64,000 nucleotides of DNA from Entoloma clypeatum (Eukaryota; Basidiomycota; Agaricomycetes; Agaricales; Entolomataceae), in assembly GCA_963565915.1 (NCBI GenBank), contig OY751485.1:1240001-1304000 (forward strand), read 5' to 3'. Positions 44,665 to 54,763 of the stretch are shown piece by piece. A program made the position numbers and the translations under genes. The first letter of the stretch is position 1. Every line of letters starts with the position of its first letter. The notes beneath the pieces are model-generated. The model worked only from the letters and a program-made list of their open reading frames with translations. It did not search any database and had not been told where the DNA came from.

Positions 44665-44749
44665 TTTTGCTTACTTGGCATTTGTTTTGATGGTTCTTGA
44701 ATGCGCCAGGATCGTTGAATGTCCGTCCACAGGAGCATCGTGATTGCAT
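44665..44749 (-). pseudogene. Plavaka transposase N-terminal zinc-finger exon, 5' piece
   Basis: ATG at 44749-44747 opens MQSRCSCGRTFNDPGAF, then KNHQNKC, a C-x-C...H-x4-C finger typical of Plavaka N-termini. At 44665 Copia2 interrupts the exon. Reading continues in frame at 38889 once Copia2 and one copy of the TTTTG duplication are removed. A GTAAGC just before the junction looks like a donor but is coding in the uninterrupted gene. Confidence 0.85.
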
Positions 44750-44850
44750 AGTATCAACAACGAGAAGGGTCACATGAGTCACGAAAGTGAGTTCAATCAA
44801 TGGGCTGGCAAAGTCACTACATATATTGCGGGCGGCACGGTGGCAGTGGC

Positions 44851-45283
44851 TGTAAGGACAACCACTTTCACTTTTTACTTTTCCTTTCCTTTCTTCCTTT
44901 CCTTTCTATTCCACCATCTCCGACGTCCTCCGATCGTATCCACTGTCTCCGACATCTTATCCGCCTCTCCGCATCCGACGACTCTGCCCCCATCCGCTAC
45001 TCCGCACGTCGGATCGCAGGTACTATCATTCATCTTGTTTCCATTCATTCTTTATCGCTACTCCCAATCATTGCTCATCATTCATGCATCTCGTTTTATC
45101 TCTTATTTCATATCTCATTTTACTATTTATCTCGCTAGCTTGCAGGGGAATCCTTAGAACTTTCTCTTCGGATCTCCCTTGCAAGGTGTGTGTTGTATTA
45201 CTTATCAGACTGCTCAATCTAAACTTTGGATCTCCCTTGCAAGTATCTGAGTTCGAGTCTTGGATCGTAAGGTCGCCCTTACA
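44851..45283 (+). repeat. Gypsy2 5' LTR
   Basis: 433 bp, with a T/C-rich start and two GGATCTCCCTTGCAAG blocks near the end. Retains CpGs lost in the 3' LTR. Confidence 0.95.
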
Positions 45284-45354
45284 GTAGAAAGTTCTCTTCT
45301 AATTGGACCGGGTCCGATTGCATCGTTGTCACGATTCCGCGCTTTGGAGCAGCT

Positions 45355-46595
45355 TTGTCCGCGTCTGACTCCGATACATCTCACACCCCTTCCAGTTCTT
45401 CTAATTACCTCTCCGTAACTGGTGATTCTGCTCCGCACATAGTAGTGGACGACCCCAATCGCCTTGAACAGCTCGAGCACGAGTTCCAGGAACAACGTCA
45501 AACTCTCGCTGATATCTCGACTCAACTTGACCAACTCCTCCTCGCCTTCAACGCAATTCCTGCCCCAGCTCCGCCACCTATCCCACCTGCTCCCGCACCC
45601 GCTATTATGCCTGCTCCGCTCCGGCCAATCCAGGTGTGCATCGAGCAAAACCTGCCAATCCGTTGGACTTCGATGGATCACGCACAAATGGCTGGACCTT
45701 TCTAAACTCCTGTGAATTGTTTATGGGGCTGGCTCCGGAACAGTTCGCAGACGACCACACTAAAATTTATTGGGCTTTATCTTTCATGAAGAGTGGACGT
45801 GCAGCACGCTTTGTGGATCGCATTATCCGACAGGAGCGGAGGACTGGTGCTCCGCCTTATCGGACTTGGGTGGACTTCTGTGCAGTCTTTACAGCGGAGT
45901 TCACTCCGAAGAATGAGGAACAGGACGCGAGACTGATCCTCGAAGGAGAATCCTATTATCAAGGTCAACGGGATGTCGAGACCTATATTGATGAGTTCAA
46001 AGACTACATTGACAAAGCGGGATATCAGGAGGATACCAACATCGTACTCAAATTCCGCCATGGTCTCCGTTCTGACATTCAGAACGAGATTGCCACCCTG
46101 ACCCACGGACGAGCTGCGGATGACAACCCCAATGAGTGGTACTCTGCAGCACAAGTCAATGACGACAATAGGATTGCCAACAAAGCCTTCAAAGCCACTG
46201 CTCCGACCTGCACCTCTGCCTTCCGCAATGTTGTCGGACCAAGAGTACCTGGCACCTCAGTATTCCCTCGCCCCTACATTCCATTCACTCCGCGCACAGC
46301 TCCGCTTGCATCCGCATCCACTCCGCTGACAAGGGACCCCAATGCAATGGACATTGATACTTCATGCATCAAAGGCAAGAATGCCAATGCATGCTTCAGA
46401 TGTAACAAAACGGGTCACTTTAGTCGTGAATGCCCCCTTCGCTTCAATGTTCGCTTCATGACAACGGAGGAGCAGGACGAGTTTGTTATGGAACAACTCA
46501 TGGTCAAGGACACAGCGGAAGGCAACTCCGTTCTGCCCACGGAGTCTGCGGAGTCGGAGGAAGGACAGGAGGATTTTCCTCCCCACAGCGAGTGA
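45355..46595 (+). CDS. Gypsy2 Gag, split by a 1-nt frameshift
   Basis: The N-terminal part (45355-45705) holds a helical segment (RLEQLEHEFQEQRQTL) and a Pro/Ala-rich linker, then shifts frame near 45635. The main part (45636-46595) has the capsid-like domain (FLNSCELFMGLAP, RAARFVDRIIRQE, WVDFCAVFTAEF, YYQGQRDVETYIDEF) and one CCHC knuckle, CFRCNKTGHFSREC, then an acidic tail. One extra base near 45633 would account for the break. Pol lies in the -1 frame relative to Gag and overlaps it by about 165 nt, which suits -1 frameshifting, although no slippery site was verified. Confidence 0.88.
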
Positions 46596-49500
46596 ACAGT
46601 GCGCCCTCGTTGTCTGCTAAAAATCGTTATGCTGCCTTATTTATGGAACAATATGATCCTATACCCTCCATCTCTAAGCCTGCAAATGATCCCATAGTCA
46701 CACCCAACTCCGCAAATCCCATCCGCCTCTGCCTCTCTAAATGGGAGCGTCGGCTTCCAAAACAATATGCCCTCGCCTCCGCTCACTCCGACAATTCTAT
46801 TGAACTAGACATAGTTCTTGAAACTACCAACACCAAAGACACACTATCACAAAAGGCCTTACTCGACAGTGGGGCAACAGGATCGTTTATTGAATGCACT
46901 CTGGTTGAGAAACATCAACTCTCTACTCGAAAACTACAATGCGCAATTCCAGTATACAACATCAACGGAACTCCAAACGAGGCCGGAGCAATAACGGAGG
47001 TGTTGGATGTAGTGCTCCGCTATTGGGATCACTCGGAACGGACCCAGCCTGCAGTCACAAGTTTGGGAAAACAAGAAATCGTGTTAGGCTTCACTTGGCT
47101 CAAAGAACACAACCCCGAGGTAGATTGGACATCAGGGGAAGTGAAGATGAGCCGGTGTCCTGCACGATGCCAGACATGCCACCAGGAGGCAGCCCAAGAG
47201 CAGAAGGAGCGGAAGTTTGAACAGGTCCACATCCGAGCCTGTCGGATGGGTTCCACTCCGACGTCTGGTCTAGAGGAGGAGGCTCCACATGGCCCATGGG
47301 TGGAGGATGTCACAGAAGGAGAGGAAGCGGAGGAGTTAGCAGAAGATGCTGAGAAAGAGGATGAGTTTGAGGAGGGAGACTGCCTTTTTGTTGGAACAGT
47401 ACCCGCGGAGGTGGAGTTCATCCGTGCTTCATCCAATATCTCACAATGTCTATCGGAGGCCTTCCTCAGTAACCAAAAATCTAAATCTTTCTGCAACTCT
47501 GTACCAGACCACTTGTTTGACTTCGAAGACGTATTCTCAAAGACCTCTTTTGACACCTTACTGGAAGAGCGGACTTGGGACCACACCATTGAACTTGTTC
47601 CGGACGCCTCCCCGGCGGGTTGTAAGGTATATCCGCTTGCTCCGAACGAACAGAAGGAACTCAACGTGTTTTTGGAGGAAAACCTTGCAACTGGTCAGAT
47701 CCGCCCTTCCAAGTCTCTGATGGCATCTCTGGTATTCTACATCAAGAAGAAGGATGGCTCCCTTCATCTTGTACAAGACTACTGGTCACTAAATTCCAAA
47801 ACTATCAAAAACAAGTATCCACTTCTGCTCATATCCGAACTGATCAATAAACTTCAACGTGCCCAATACTTCACCAAGCTCGACATCTGCTGGGGCTACA
47901 ACAATGTGCAGATAAAACCTGGAGACGAGTGGAAGGCCGCTTTTTGGACCAATCATGGACTCTATGAACCATTGGTGATGTTCTTCGGCCTCACTAATAG
48001 TCCATCCACATTCCAGACTATGATGAACGAGATCTTTCAGGACCTTATCACTGAAGGTGTAGTCTGTGTTTACCTCGACGATATACTCATCTTCACGGAG
48101 ACCCTTGCGGAGCATTGGAGAGTCACACGGATTGTACTGGAACGACTTCGCAAACACAAACTCTATCTAAAACCAGAGAAATGCAAGTTTGAACAAACAC
48201 GCATTGAATACCTAGGCCTTATTATTGAACAAGGACATATAGAGATGGATCCGGTGAAGGTAGCGAGGGTCGCGGAGTGGCCTGCTCCGACAAACGTCCG
48301 AGAAGTACAGTCCTTTCTGGGATTCACTAACTTCTATCGCCGTTTTATTGAAGGGTTTTTGGACATCACGCACCCTCTTTTCGAGCTCACGAAGAAAGGG
48401 CACCTCTGGTCTTGGAAGGAGGAAGAAGTGTCCGCATTTGCGGAGTTGAAGCGGAGGATTACATCCGCTCTGATCCTGGTCTTAGCTGATCATGGAAAGG
48501 AGTGGCGGATAGAAGCGGATAGCTTGGACTTTGCAACCAGAGCAGTACTGTCCCAACCAACAGAGGATGGTAAGTGGCACCCTGTCGCATTCTATTCCAA
48601 AAGCCTAAGTCCGGTGGAACGCAACTACAAGATCTACGACAAGGAGATGTTGGCGGTGGTCCGCGCATTGGAGGAGTGGAGGCACTTCCTTGAAGGAGCA
48701 GAGAAGACAGTGGAGATTTGGACGGACCACAAAAATCTTGAGTATTTCATGACAGCTCAAAAACTAAATCGACAACAGGCTAGATGGTCCTTATACCTTG
48801 CTCGTTTCGATTTCAAAATGCACCATCGACCTGGCAAGTCCATGGGCAAGTCCGATGCTTTGTCCCGACGAGCGGACCACGGAGACGGATCGTGGGACAA
48901 TGAAAACATCATCCTTCTTCGACCAGAATTGTTTGCAGTGCGAGCAATGCGTGGGGTAACTGTTCAAGGGGAAGAACGCGACGTCCTCCGCCAGGTCCGA
49001 CAGGGAATCCGAGAGGGGTTACTGGAGGATAGTGTGGCAGAGGTCGTCAAATCCCTTCTGACCATCAGAGCGGGATCTGTCCGTAGTGCAGAGTGGAGGC
49101 AAGCGGAAGGTTTGCTCTACTTCAGGGATCGTATCTATGTTCCTAACAATCCCCAACTGTGTCATCGGATCCTCACACAACACCATGACACTCCGGTGGC
49201 CAGACATCCTGGATGGTGGAAAACCTTGGAACTGGTGTCGCGCAATTACTGGTGGCCACACATGTCTCGTTTAATAGGTCAATATTGCAAGACATGCGAC
49301 CCATGCCTCCGCACCAAGGTCCGACACACTCCGCCCTCCGGAGAGCTCAATCCGCTACTGGTCCCCACAGAGCGATGGCAAGTAACCAGTGTTGACTTCA
49401 TTACTGAACTACCAGAAGCCCACGGCTACGACGCTATCATGGTCATAGTGGACTCAGTAGGGAAGCAGGGACACTTCATCCCAACACACTCCAACATCTC

Positions 49501-50218
49501 CGCACTCGGGACTGCACACTCCTATGTTCAAAATGTCTGGAAACTCCACGGACTACCGGAGGCCATTGTCTCCGACCGAGGACCACAGTTTGTCACCAAG
49601 TTCATGCGCGAACTATACAGGCTGCTTAACATTAAGGTTGCTGCCTCGACAGCCTACCATCCACAGTCGGATGGACAGACGGAGCGGGTCAATCAAGGAT
49701 TGGAACGATACCTTTGCCTATTCGTCAATGAACGTCAAGACGATTGGGACGAATGGCTTCCGATGGCGGAATTTGCATACAACAACCATTTCCACGCATC
49801 AACACGTCAAACTCCATTCTACATTGACACCGGCCACCATCCGCGCATGGGATTCGAACCTCGCGAGAAGTGGACGGAGATCGAGGCGATAGCAGATTTC
49901 AGCCAGCGGATGAAGTCCGCTCTAGAGGAGGCTCGCACAGCACTGACAAAGGCAAAAGACGACATGGCGCGATACTACAACCAGCATCGGAGCACCACTC
50001 CGACATTCCGCCCGGGGGACAAGGTCTTTTTAGACTCATCAGACCTCAAAACCACCCGACCCACAAAGAAACTTGCACATCGATATGTAGGCCCTTTCCC
50101 AGTGGTCCGACCTGTCGGAACACATGCCTACGAACTTCGCCTTCCCCCTTCCATGTCCCGCGTTCATCCAGTATTCCATGTCGTCAAACTTTCACTAGTT
50201 CCCGATGACCCTTTCTGA
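46430..50218 (+). CDS. Gypsy2 Pol: protease, RT, RNase H, integrase
   Basis: 1262-codon open frame; the first ~50 codons overlap gag and the real entry is probably by frameshift. The protease active site is in ALLDSGATGSFIE (about residue 145). RT has DICWGYNNVQIK and the catalytic VYLDDILIF (about 545). RNase H follows with IEADSLDFATRAVLSQ and TDHKNLEYF. The integrase zinc region is HHDTPVARHPG...CKTCDPC, and the core residues are in SVDFITELP, VSDRGPQF and GQTERVNQG. The C-terminal part ends SRVHPVFHV..LSLVPDDPF at TGA 50216-50218. Apart from that stop the enzyme set looks intact. Confidence 0.93.
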   Translation: MPPSLQCSLHDNGGAGRVCYGTTHGQGHSGRQLRSAHGVCGVGGRTGGFSSPQRVNSAPSLSAKNRYAALFMEQYDPIPSISKPANDPIVTPNSANPIRLCLSKWERRLPKQYALASAHSDNSIELDIVLETTNTKDTLSQKALLDSGATGSFIECTLVEKHQLSTRKLQCAIPVYNINGTPNEAGAITEVLDVVLRYWDHSERTQPAVTSLGKQEIVLGFTWLKEHNPEVDWTSGEVKMSRCPARCQTCHQEAAQEQKERKFEQVHIRACRMGSTPTSGLEEEAPHGPWVEDVTEGEEAEELAEDAEKEDEFEEGDCLFVGTVPAEVEFIRASSNISQCLSEAFLSNQKSKSFCNSVPDHLFDFEDVFSKTSFDTLLEERTWDHTIELVPDASPAGCKVYPLAPNEQKELNVFLEENLATGQIRPSKSLMASLVFYIKKKDGSLHLVQDYWSLNSKTIKNKYPLLLISELINKLQRAQYFTKLDICWGYNNVQIKPGDEWKAAFWTNHGLYEPLVMFFGLTNSPSTFQTMMNEIFQDLITEGVVCVYLDDILIFTETLAEHWRVTRIVLERLRKHKLYLKPEKCKFEQTRIEYLGLIIEQGHIEMDPVKVARVAEWPAPTNVREVQSFLGFTNFYRRFIEGFLDITHPLFELTKKGHLWSWKEEEVSAFAELKRRITSALILVLADHGKEWRIEADSLDFATRAVLSQPTEDGKWHPVAFYSKSLSPVERNYKIYDKEMLAVVRALEEWRHFLEGAEKTVEIWTDHKNLEYFMTAQKLNRQQARWSLYLARFDFKMHHRPGKSMGKSDALSRRADHGDGSWDNENIILLRPELFAVRAMRGVTVQGEERDVLRQVRQGIREGLLEDSVAEVVKSLLTIRAGSVRSAEWRQAEGLLYFRDRIYVPNNPQLCHRILTQHHDTPVARHPGWWKTLELVSRNYWWPHMSRLIGQYCKTCDPCLRTKVRHTPPSGELNPLLVPTERWQVTSVDFITELPEAHGYDAIMVIVDSVGKQGHFIPTHSNISALGTAHSYVQNVWKLHGLPEAIVSDRGPQFVTKFMRELYRLLNIKVAASTAYHPQSDGQTERVNQGLERYLCLFVNERQDDWDEWLPMAEFAYNNHFHASTRQTPFYIDTGHHPRMGFEPREKWTEIEAIADFSQRMKSALEEARTALTKAKDDMARYYNQHRSTTPTFRPGDKVFLDSSDLKTTRPTKKLAHRYVGPFPVVRPVGTHAYELRLPPSMSRVHPVFHVVKLSLVPDDPF

Positions 50219-50416
50219 TGCCAAGTCCGCTCTCCTCCGCCTCCGATGGTAGTCGGAGAAGAATTGGAGTACGATGTTGAAAACCTCTTGGACAGCCGAC
50301 TGCATCGAGGCAAGCTTCAATTCTGGGTCAAATGGAAGGGATATGGCTACGAAGAGAATTCCTGGGAAGCAGAAGACAATGTCCACGCTCCGCACCTAGT
50401 CCGTGACTTCTACTGA
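50219..50416 (+). pseudogene. Gypsy2 chromodomain, cut off by a TGA
   Basis: Same frame as Pol after the TGA at 50216-50218: Pro-rich linker, then VENLLDSRLHRGKLQFWVKW, KGYGYEENSWE and a closing LVRDFY with stop at 50414-50416. A clear chromodomain, reachable only by read-through in this copy. Confidence 0.88.
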
Positions 50417-50502
50417 TGCCATCTGGGAGCTCTGCAATCCGCCGCGATATTCGACTCGTTTCGCCTGACACGTCGAGACGCCGTGCCTTGAAGGGGGGGT
50501 GA

Positions 50503-50935
50503 TGTAAGGGCAACCACTTTCACTTTTTACTTTTCCTTTCCTTTCTTCCTTTCCTTTCTATTCCACCATCTCCGATGTCCTCTGATTGTATCCGCTGTCT
50601 CCAACATCTTATCTGCCTCTCCGCATCCGACGACTCTGCCCCCATCCGCTACTCCGCATGTCGGATCGCAGGTACTATCATTCATCTTGTTTCCATTCAT
50701 CCTTCATCGCTACTCCCAATCATTGCTCATCATTCATGCGTCTCGTTTTATCTCTTATTTCATATCTCATTTTACTATTTATCTCGCTAGCTTGCAGGGG
50801 AATCCTTAGAACTTTCTCTTCGGATCTCCCTTGCAAGGTGTGTGTTGTATTACTTATCAGACTGCTCAATCTAAACTTTGGATCTCCCTTGCAAGTATCT
50901 GAGTTCGAGTCTTGGATCGTAAGGTCGCCCTTACA
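50503..50935 (+). repeat. Gypsy2 3' LTR
   Basis: 433 bp. Six CpGs of the 5' LTR appear as TpG or CpA here and two changes are in the other direction. Confidence 0.95.
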
Positions 50936-51545
50936 GGTAATCTACAAGCCTTTGATGCTAATCATGGCCAGAAATACTTTTTGTGAACCAACTGACATTG
51001 ACATCTCTATATTGTGTTAGATCTTTCGTGTGACAAAGAAATCTACAAACAAGATAATCTGCAAGCCTTTGATGCTGATCATGGCCAGAAATACTTTTTG
51101 TGAACCAACTGACATCTCTATGTTGCAGAACAAGATAATCTGTGAGCCTTTGATGCTGATCACTGCCAGAAATACTTGACTGGCACAACACTGCCTATCT
51201 ATATCTAGCAGCATCAGAATCATGCTGGATCTCAAGTATAGCAGGATGAAATTGGTCATCATTTTCATCATGACTAGTTTGCAGCACAATAAAAAGATGT
51301 CTGGCTTGATTCTGGCTATTCATATCTAGCAACATCAGAATTACACTGAATTTCAAAAATAGCAGAATGAAATTGGTTGTTGTATTCAATGACATCCTGA
51401 ATCATGAAATGCTTATGTCTTGACTGGCACAACACTGTCTATTCATATCTAGCAGCATCAGAATTGTGCTAGATCTTAAGTATAGCAGAATATTGTTTTC
51501 ACCATGACTAGTTTGCAGCATAATAAAAAGATGTCTGACTTGATT
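50936..51545. repeat. Two interleaved short tandem repeat families
   Basis: The first unit (TAATCTRCAAGCCTTTGATG, then CTGATCATGGCCAGAAATAC) occurs three times between 50939 and 51175. The second unit (CACAACACTG.CTAT, ATATCTAGCAGCATCAGAAT, ..AGTATAGCAG, ACTAGTTTGCAGCA and AATAAAAAGATGTCTG) occurs about three times between 51183 and 51545. No coding content is evident. Confidence 0.7.
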
Positions 51546-52850
51546 CACCATTGTCCATTCACATTTTGGCATGAGTCTCATACTTTTCATTCCTCTACTG
51601 GAGACACATATGTTCAGGCTTGTATTAAAGCTGCTCCTCAATCTGTATGCATCTCAAGGGGCTTCATCACCGATTCATATCCTTGGTCCTATCATTCTGA
51701 TATGCCTGATGCCAATTATTGGGGGTATATGAGTAAATAATACATTACTTAGCTATTTTGATTTTTCCTCATTTTCGTGATGAAGGTTGACCAGTCAAGG
51801 TTCTGATTCCGAAATCAGACTTCCGGAAGGTTCCGAAATCAAAATTGAAACTGATAATGGCCAAACCAAACCTGTCGACATCCACAAACATTTGACCTCA
51901 TCCTGGAACTACCACTTTGGCTCTTGGTTTCTCAGTGAAATTCTGCGTTTTGTGGCTTCGCTCCTTGTTTGGATTGTAGTTCCATTGTTTTTGTATGACA
52001 TGTTGTTGTTTTCAAGTAAAGTAATGAGGATTACACAGCATCCGAAGCATCCGAATCCGAAATCGAAGTCATGAAACCCAGATCAGCAGAGTGCAAAGGT
52101 CAAATGTTTTTGTCCACTGAGGGCCTTCATATATATGTCGCTGTTCGGGGATCTCCGTCTCAAATTCAATCGCCCAGCTTGACGATCTTGCCCATTTCAG
52201 ACCCGTTTCCCCTCGGGTTTTACAGATGCATAATTCGAATGATATCAGGACGCAGGATCCTCATTTTCAACACGACCAAAATTGGTAGTCTGCCACGCTT
52301 CCTGCGTTGTGGCAGGTCGGAGTTTTCAGCAATTTGATTGCCCAACATCATCTCAAAGGTTGGGGATCCTCATAAACTCTCCCCGAGTCGGAACTGCAGC
52401 GAAGAACATCCATTGGCCAATCATAACCCGACAGCGATTAGGCTGAGTGAACCACTACCGAAACAGAGTATCTTGATTCATAAATCCGAGTCACCAAGGG
52501 CCCAGAAGCAAACTAGCGACGCGACACTGTGCTACTCAGTCAACTCAGGAGGTCATTACAACGTCAATGGCTCATCCTCACGGCATACAATAAGGTGCAG
52601 ATACTCGCATCGGATGAATTTCCAGTGCTGAATCAGAAGATTCTGGGGCTTGGTGAACATCAGGACCGCACCGTCAGAAGGACCAGATGGTTGAAGAATG
52701 GAATTTGTGACAATCCTGTCGAAGATCCTGTGATGCAGAAAATGCATAAGCAAGGAATCACAGAAGAGCACCGCACGACGCTACACATGATGGTACGTAT
52801 GAATGTGTTTTTCCTTGTTTGATTTCGACCTGACACGACCGGGCGTGTAG
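51546..52850. other. Unrecognised ORFs, no firm gene
   Basis: Open plus-strand frames include 51504-51740 and 51787-52074. The latter has a hydrophobic stretch (FVASLLVWIVVPLFLYDMLL) that could be a membrane segment or a shadow, and a frame of 97 codons at 52529-52822. I see no domain and could not join them by splicing. Confidence 0.3.
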
Positions 52851-54688
52851 GTCACGGAGGTCGATAATACGATGCAAAACATCTATTTTTCCTGTGGATT
52901 GTTTGAGCCTCGAAACCACTCTCGTCGAAGAAGAACAGTAGATTGACGGCAAACTTTGATGACTAATGCTAGTCCAAGAAACTGTTTGATGCACTCCCGG
53001 ATGTGTCGCTCTCAATAGAGCGAACATCTGAACTAGCAGAATGAGCCGCGAAAGTAGATAAACAAAGGCAGAAAATGCATGCAGCCTGATGGCCATTTGC
53101 GTTGGAACAGTATTACGTGGACTGTACCAGGTGAATTGGACGAAACCATACAGTGGGAGTCCTGTCACCAACCCTGCAGCTGTACGCCACATAAGCTGTT
53201 CCGCCCGAGAAGGGAAGTTGAAAGACCAGGCTAGAGTGTGCGTCGCTCCAAATACAACTGCAAAACCTGACGCGACTGCAAAGGCAATGTATCTATCCTT
53301 TCGGGGTAGTTGGCCCGAGTAGTAGCACATGCCGTCAACCTTAGGGAGAAGCAGTGGATCGCAGGCATAGTTTCCTGGCCTCCAGATGAACCGGAGAAAT
53401 TGGCGCAGGAAACATCTCTGAATGCCTTCCAAAGCCCGCAACAGAGTTAATGTCCACCGAAAAATTTTCATCAGCAGGGATGGAAGTATATCATCGTATG
53501 GATAACGACGCAGATACCTAAGAGTTCTCTCTATCAATAGACAAAACGAAGGACGAGTGACTGTAGTGCCTGACGAACTTTGCAAAATTTTCAGCTTCTG
53601 CGACGCACTTCCGAATGAACTGTGTAAGGCCCACCACTGACTGACGGTTCCAAGATTGCCCCGAGGTTGCACTCCGAAACGTGGGGTCGGGAGCGGTAGA
53701 CTGACGGGAGGGACGGTAAGGTGGATCAGCCGGAAGGGACTCCAAAGAAAGTCGGCTAGAATGGACTGGCGCTGGAAGGTCTGGCTCACTCCTCGTGGGT
53801 GGCCATGTGGATGGTAGGATGTCGATTGGCTGAATTGGGTCTTGAAGGGCCCAGAATGGTCTCGGGAATGTCTCTATGAGCTCATTGGCATTCTGCGGCA
53901 GACTCGAATCGGACGACGAAAAACGCAAAAAAGACGGCGTTGTTGAATGCCCATCCGACAATGTTAGTGATTCCCCTGGCACGCCGTATACTCTGAGAGG
54001 ACAAGCCAAGTTTTGGGGTTTGTTCCACCAGAAAAAATAGGTGGCGAAATTGAGAAAAGCAAACGCGACTGTGGCGAGCTCGAGTTCGGTGATCGGTAGT
54101 CGATAAACCACCCGCGCTAGGAGCTGAGTGATGAACCACGATGTTTGACCTAAAGCGAGGGCTTTCGAGACGATGTCGCCTTTACTTTTGTCCATTATTT
54201 CTGCTTCTGTGATATCTACCCTGCGGCTTTGAACGAAAGTTTCAAGGTGATAAGGAGACAGAATGTGACCAGGGGCCGCTTCAGTTTCCTTATACAGAAA
54301 CCCTCCCATCAACGCAAAGTATGCATGGGTCCGCGTCCAGCCCCACGCTAAAACAGTCCATGAACAAAGGACATCAAGTGGACGTATGTATAGTACCTTT
54401 GTACTGCCTCGCCAGCTCACGCGATGCCAACCACTGCCTCACAGCCCACAGAATGACAAGTTCCGGCGTCAACAGGGCGACGAGCATAAGTTTGATGCGA
54501 AAAAGCGTGACTTGGATTGAGGTTTGGTTGACTTCAATGTTAGGGTGAAGCGCTATCCAAGTGCAGGCGAATATGGTCACGATGCAACTCCAGAGAATGC
54601 CATACGTGCTGCGGTCCGCATTGGTCGGTGTTGCCGCGGATGCATGACGGGGAACGGGAGGAAGGCCTGGGAGGTAGGCTGCTTCCAT
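52850..54688 (-). CDS. Agaricomycete multi-pass membrane protein of unknown function
   Basis: Exon 1 (54688-54397) starts at MEAAYLPGLPP and has two membrane segments (around YGILWSCIVTIFACTWIAL and KLMLVALLTPELVILWAVRQ). A 49-nt intron (54396-54348, GTACTA..TTTTAG) joins in phase to exon 2, which has the family block DKSKGDIVSKALAL, QTSWFITQ, ELELATVAFAFLN and WWNKP. A disordered Pro/Ser-rich loop follows. The C-terminal part (KDRYIAFAVASGFAV, FGATHTLAWSF, then two more hydrophobic segments) is in another frame. The two frames overlap between 53518 and 53789 and I found no plausible intron, so a 1-nt shift near 53540 or an unusual splice is needed. I know many relatives in mushrooms but no function. 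The 3' end is approximate. Confidence 0.7.
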
Positions 54689-54763
54689 GGAGGCTGTGTG
54701 GATGGCGATCGATTGAGGGGCTGGCGGGTTTAAAGGTAATGTAAGGAGATCCCCGGATCTCAA

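Larger units (their letters stand above)
25930..44749 (-). mobile_element. Plavaka (CACTA-type) transposase gene expanded by nested insertions
   Basis: One transposase gene runs from its ATG at 44749 to its TGA at 25932-25930. Its parts are split by Copia2 (38890-44664, in the N-terminal exon) and by a Tc1 copy that itself carries three more insertions (25945-34876, five codons before the stop). Removing one copy of each target duplication restores continuous reading at both sites, which proves the order of events. Plavaka elements are CACTA-superfamily transposons abundant in Agaricomycetes. I could not identify the element's own terminal repeats. The right end meets Gypsy2 about 100 bp upstream of the ATG. 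Confidence 0.85.
44851..50935 (+). mobile_element. Gypsy2: Ty3/Gypsy chromodomain LTR retrotransposon
   Basis: 6085 bp with two 433-bp LTRs (TGTAAGG...CCCTTACA) and a purine tract GAAGGGGGGGTGA just before the 3' LTR. Gag, a near-complete Pol and a chromodomain are present on the plus strand. The flanking 5-mers do not match (GTGGC left, GGTAA right), unlike the other LTR insertions here. The LTRs differ by 11 transitions and no transversion or indel. Gag N-terminus (1-nt shift) and the Pol/chromodomain junction (TGA) are damaged. Confidence 0.95.

Noticed and set aside
44669..44674. GTAAGC as an intron donor after the Plavaka zinc finger
   Set aside because: When Copia2 and one TTTTG are removed the frame reads straight through with family-like sequence, and the remaining distance is too short for an intron.
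44815..44850. CACTACA-type motif as the Plavaka terminal repeat
   Set aside because: CACTACATATATTGC occurs near the border, but in the wrong orientation for the right end of a minus-strand element, and no matching copy was found at the other end.
47029..47664. 211-codon minus-strand ORF
   Set aside because: Antisense shadow of the Gypsy2 protease and RT, Ser-rich only because of codon complement.
44851..50935. RIP (repeat-induced point mutation) as in Ascomycota
   Set aside because: The LTR changes fall mainly at CpG and affect both LTRs lightly, without the heavy CpA-to-TpA pattern of RIP.
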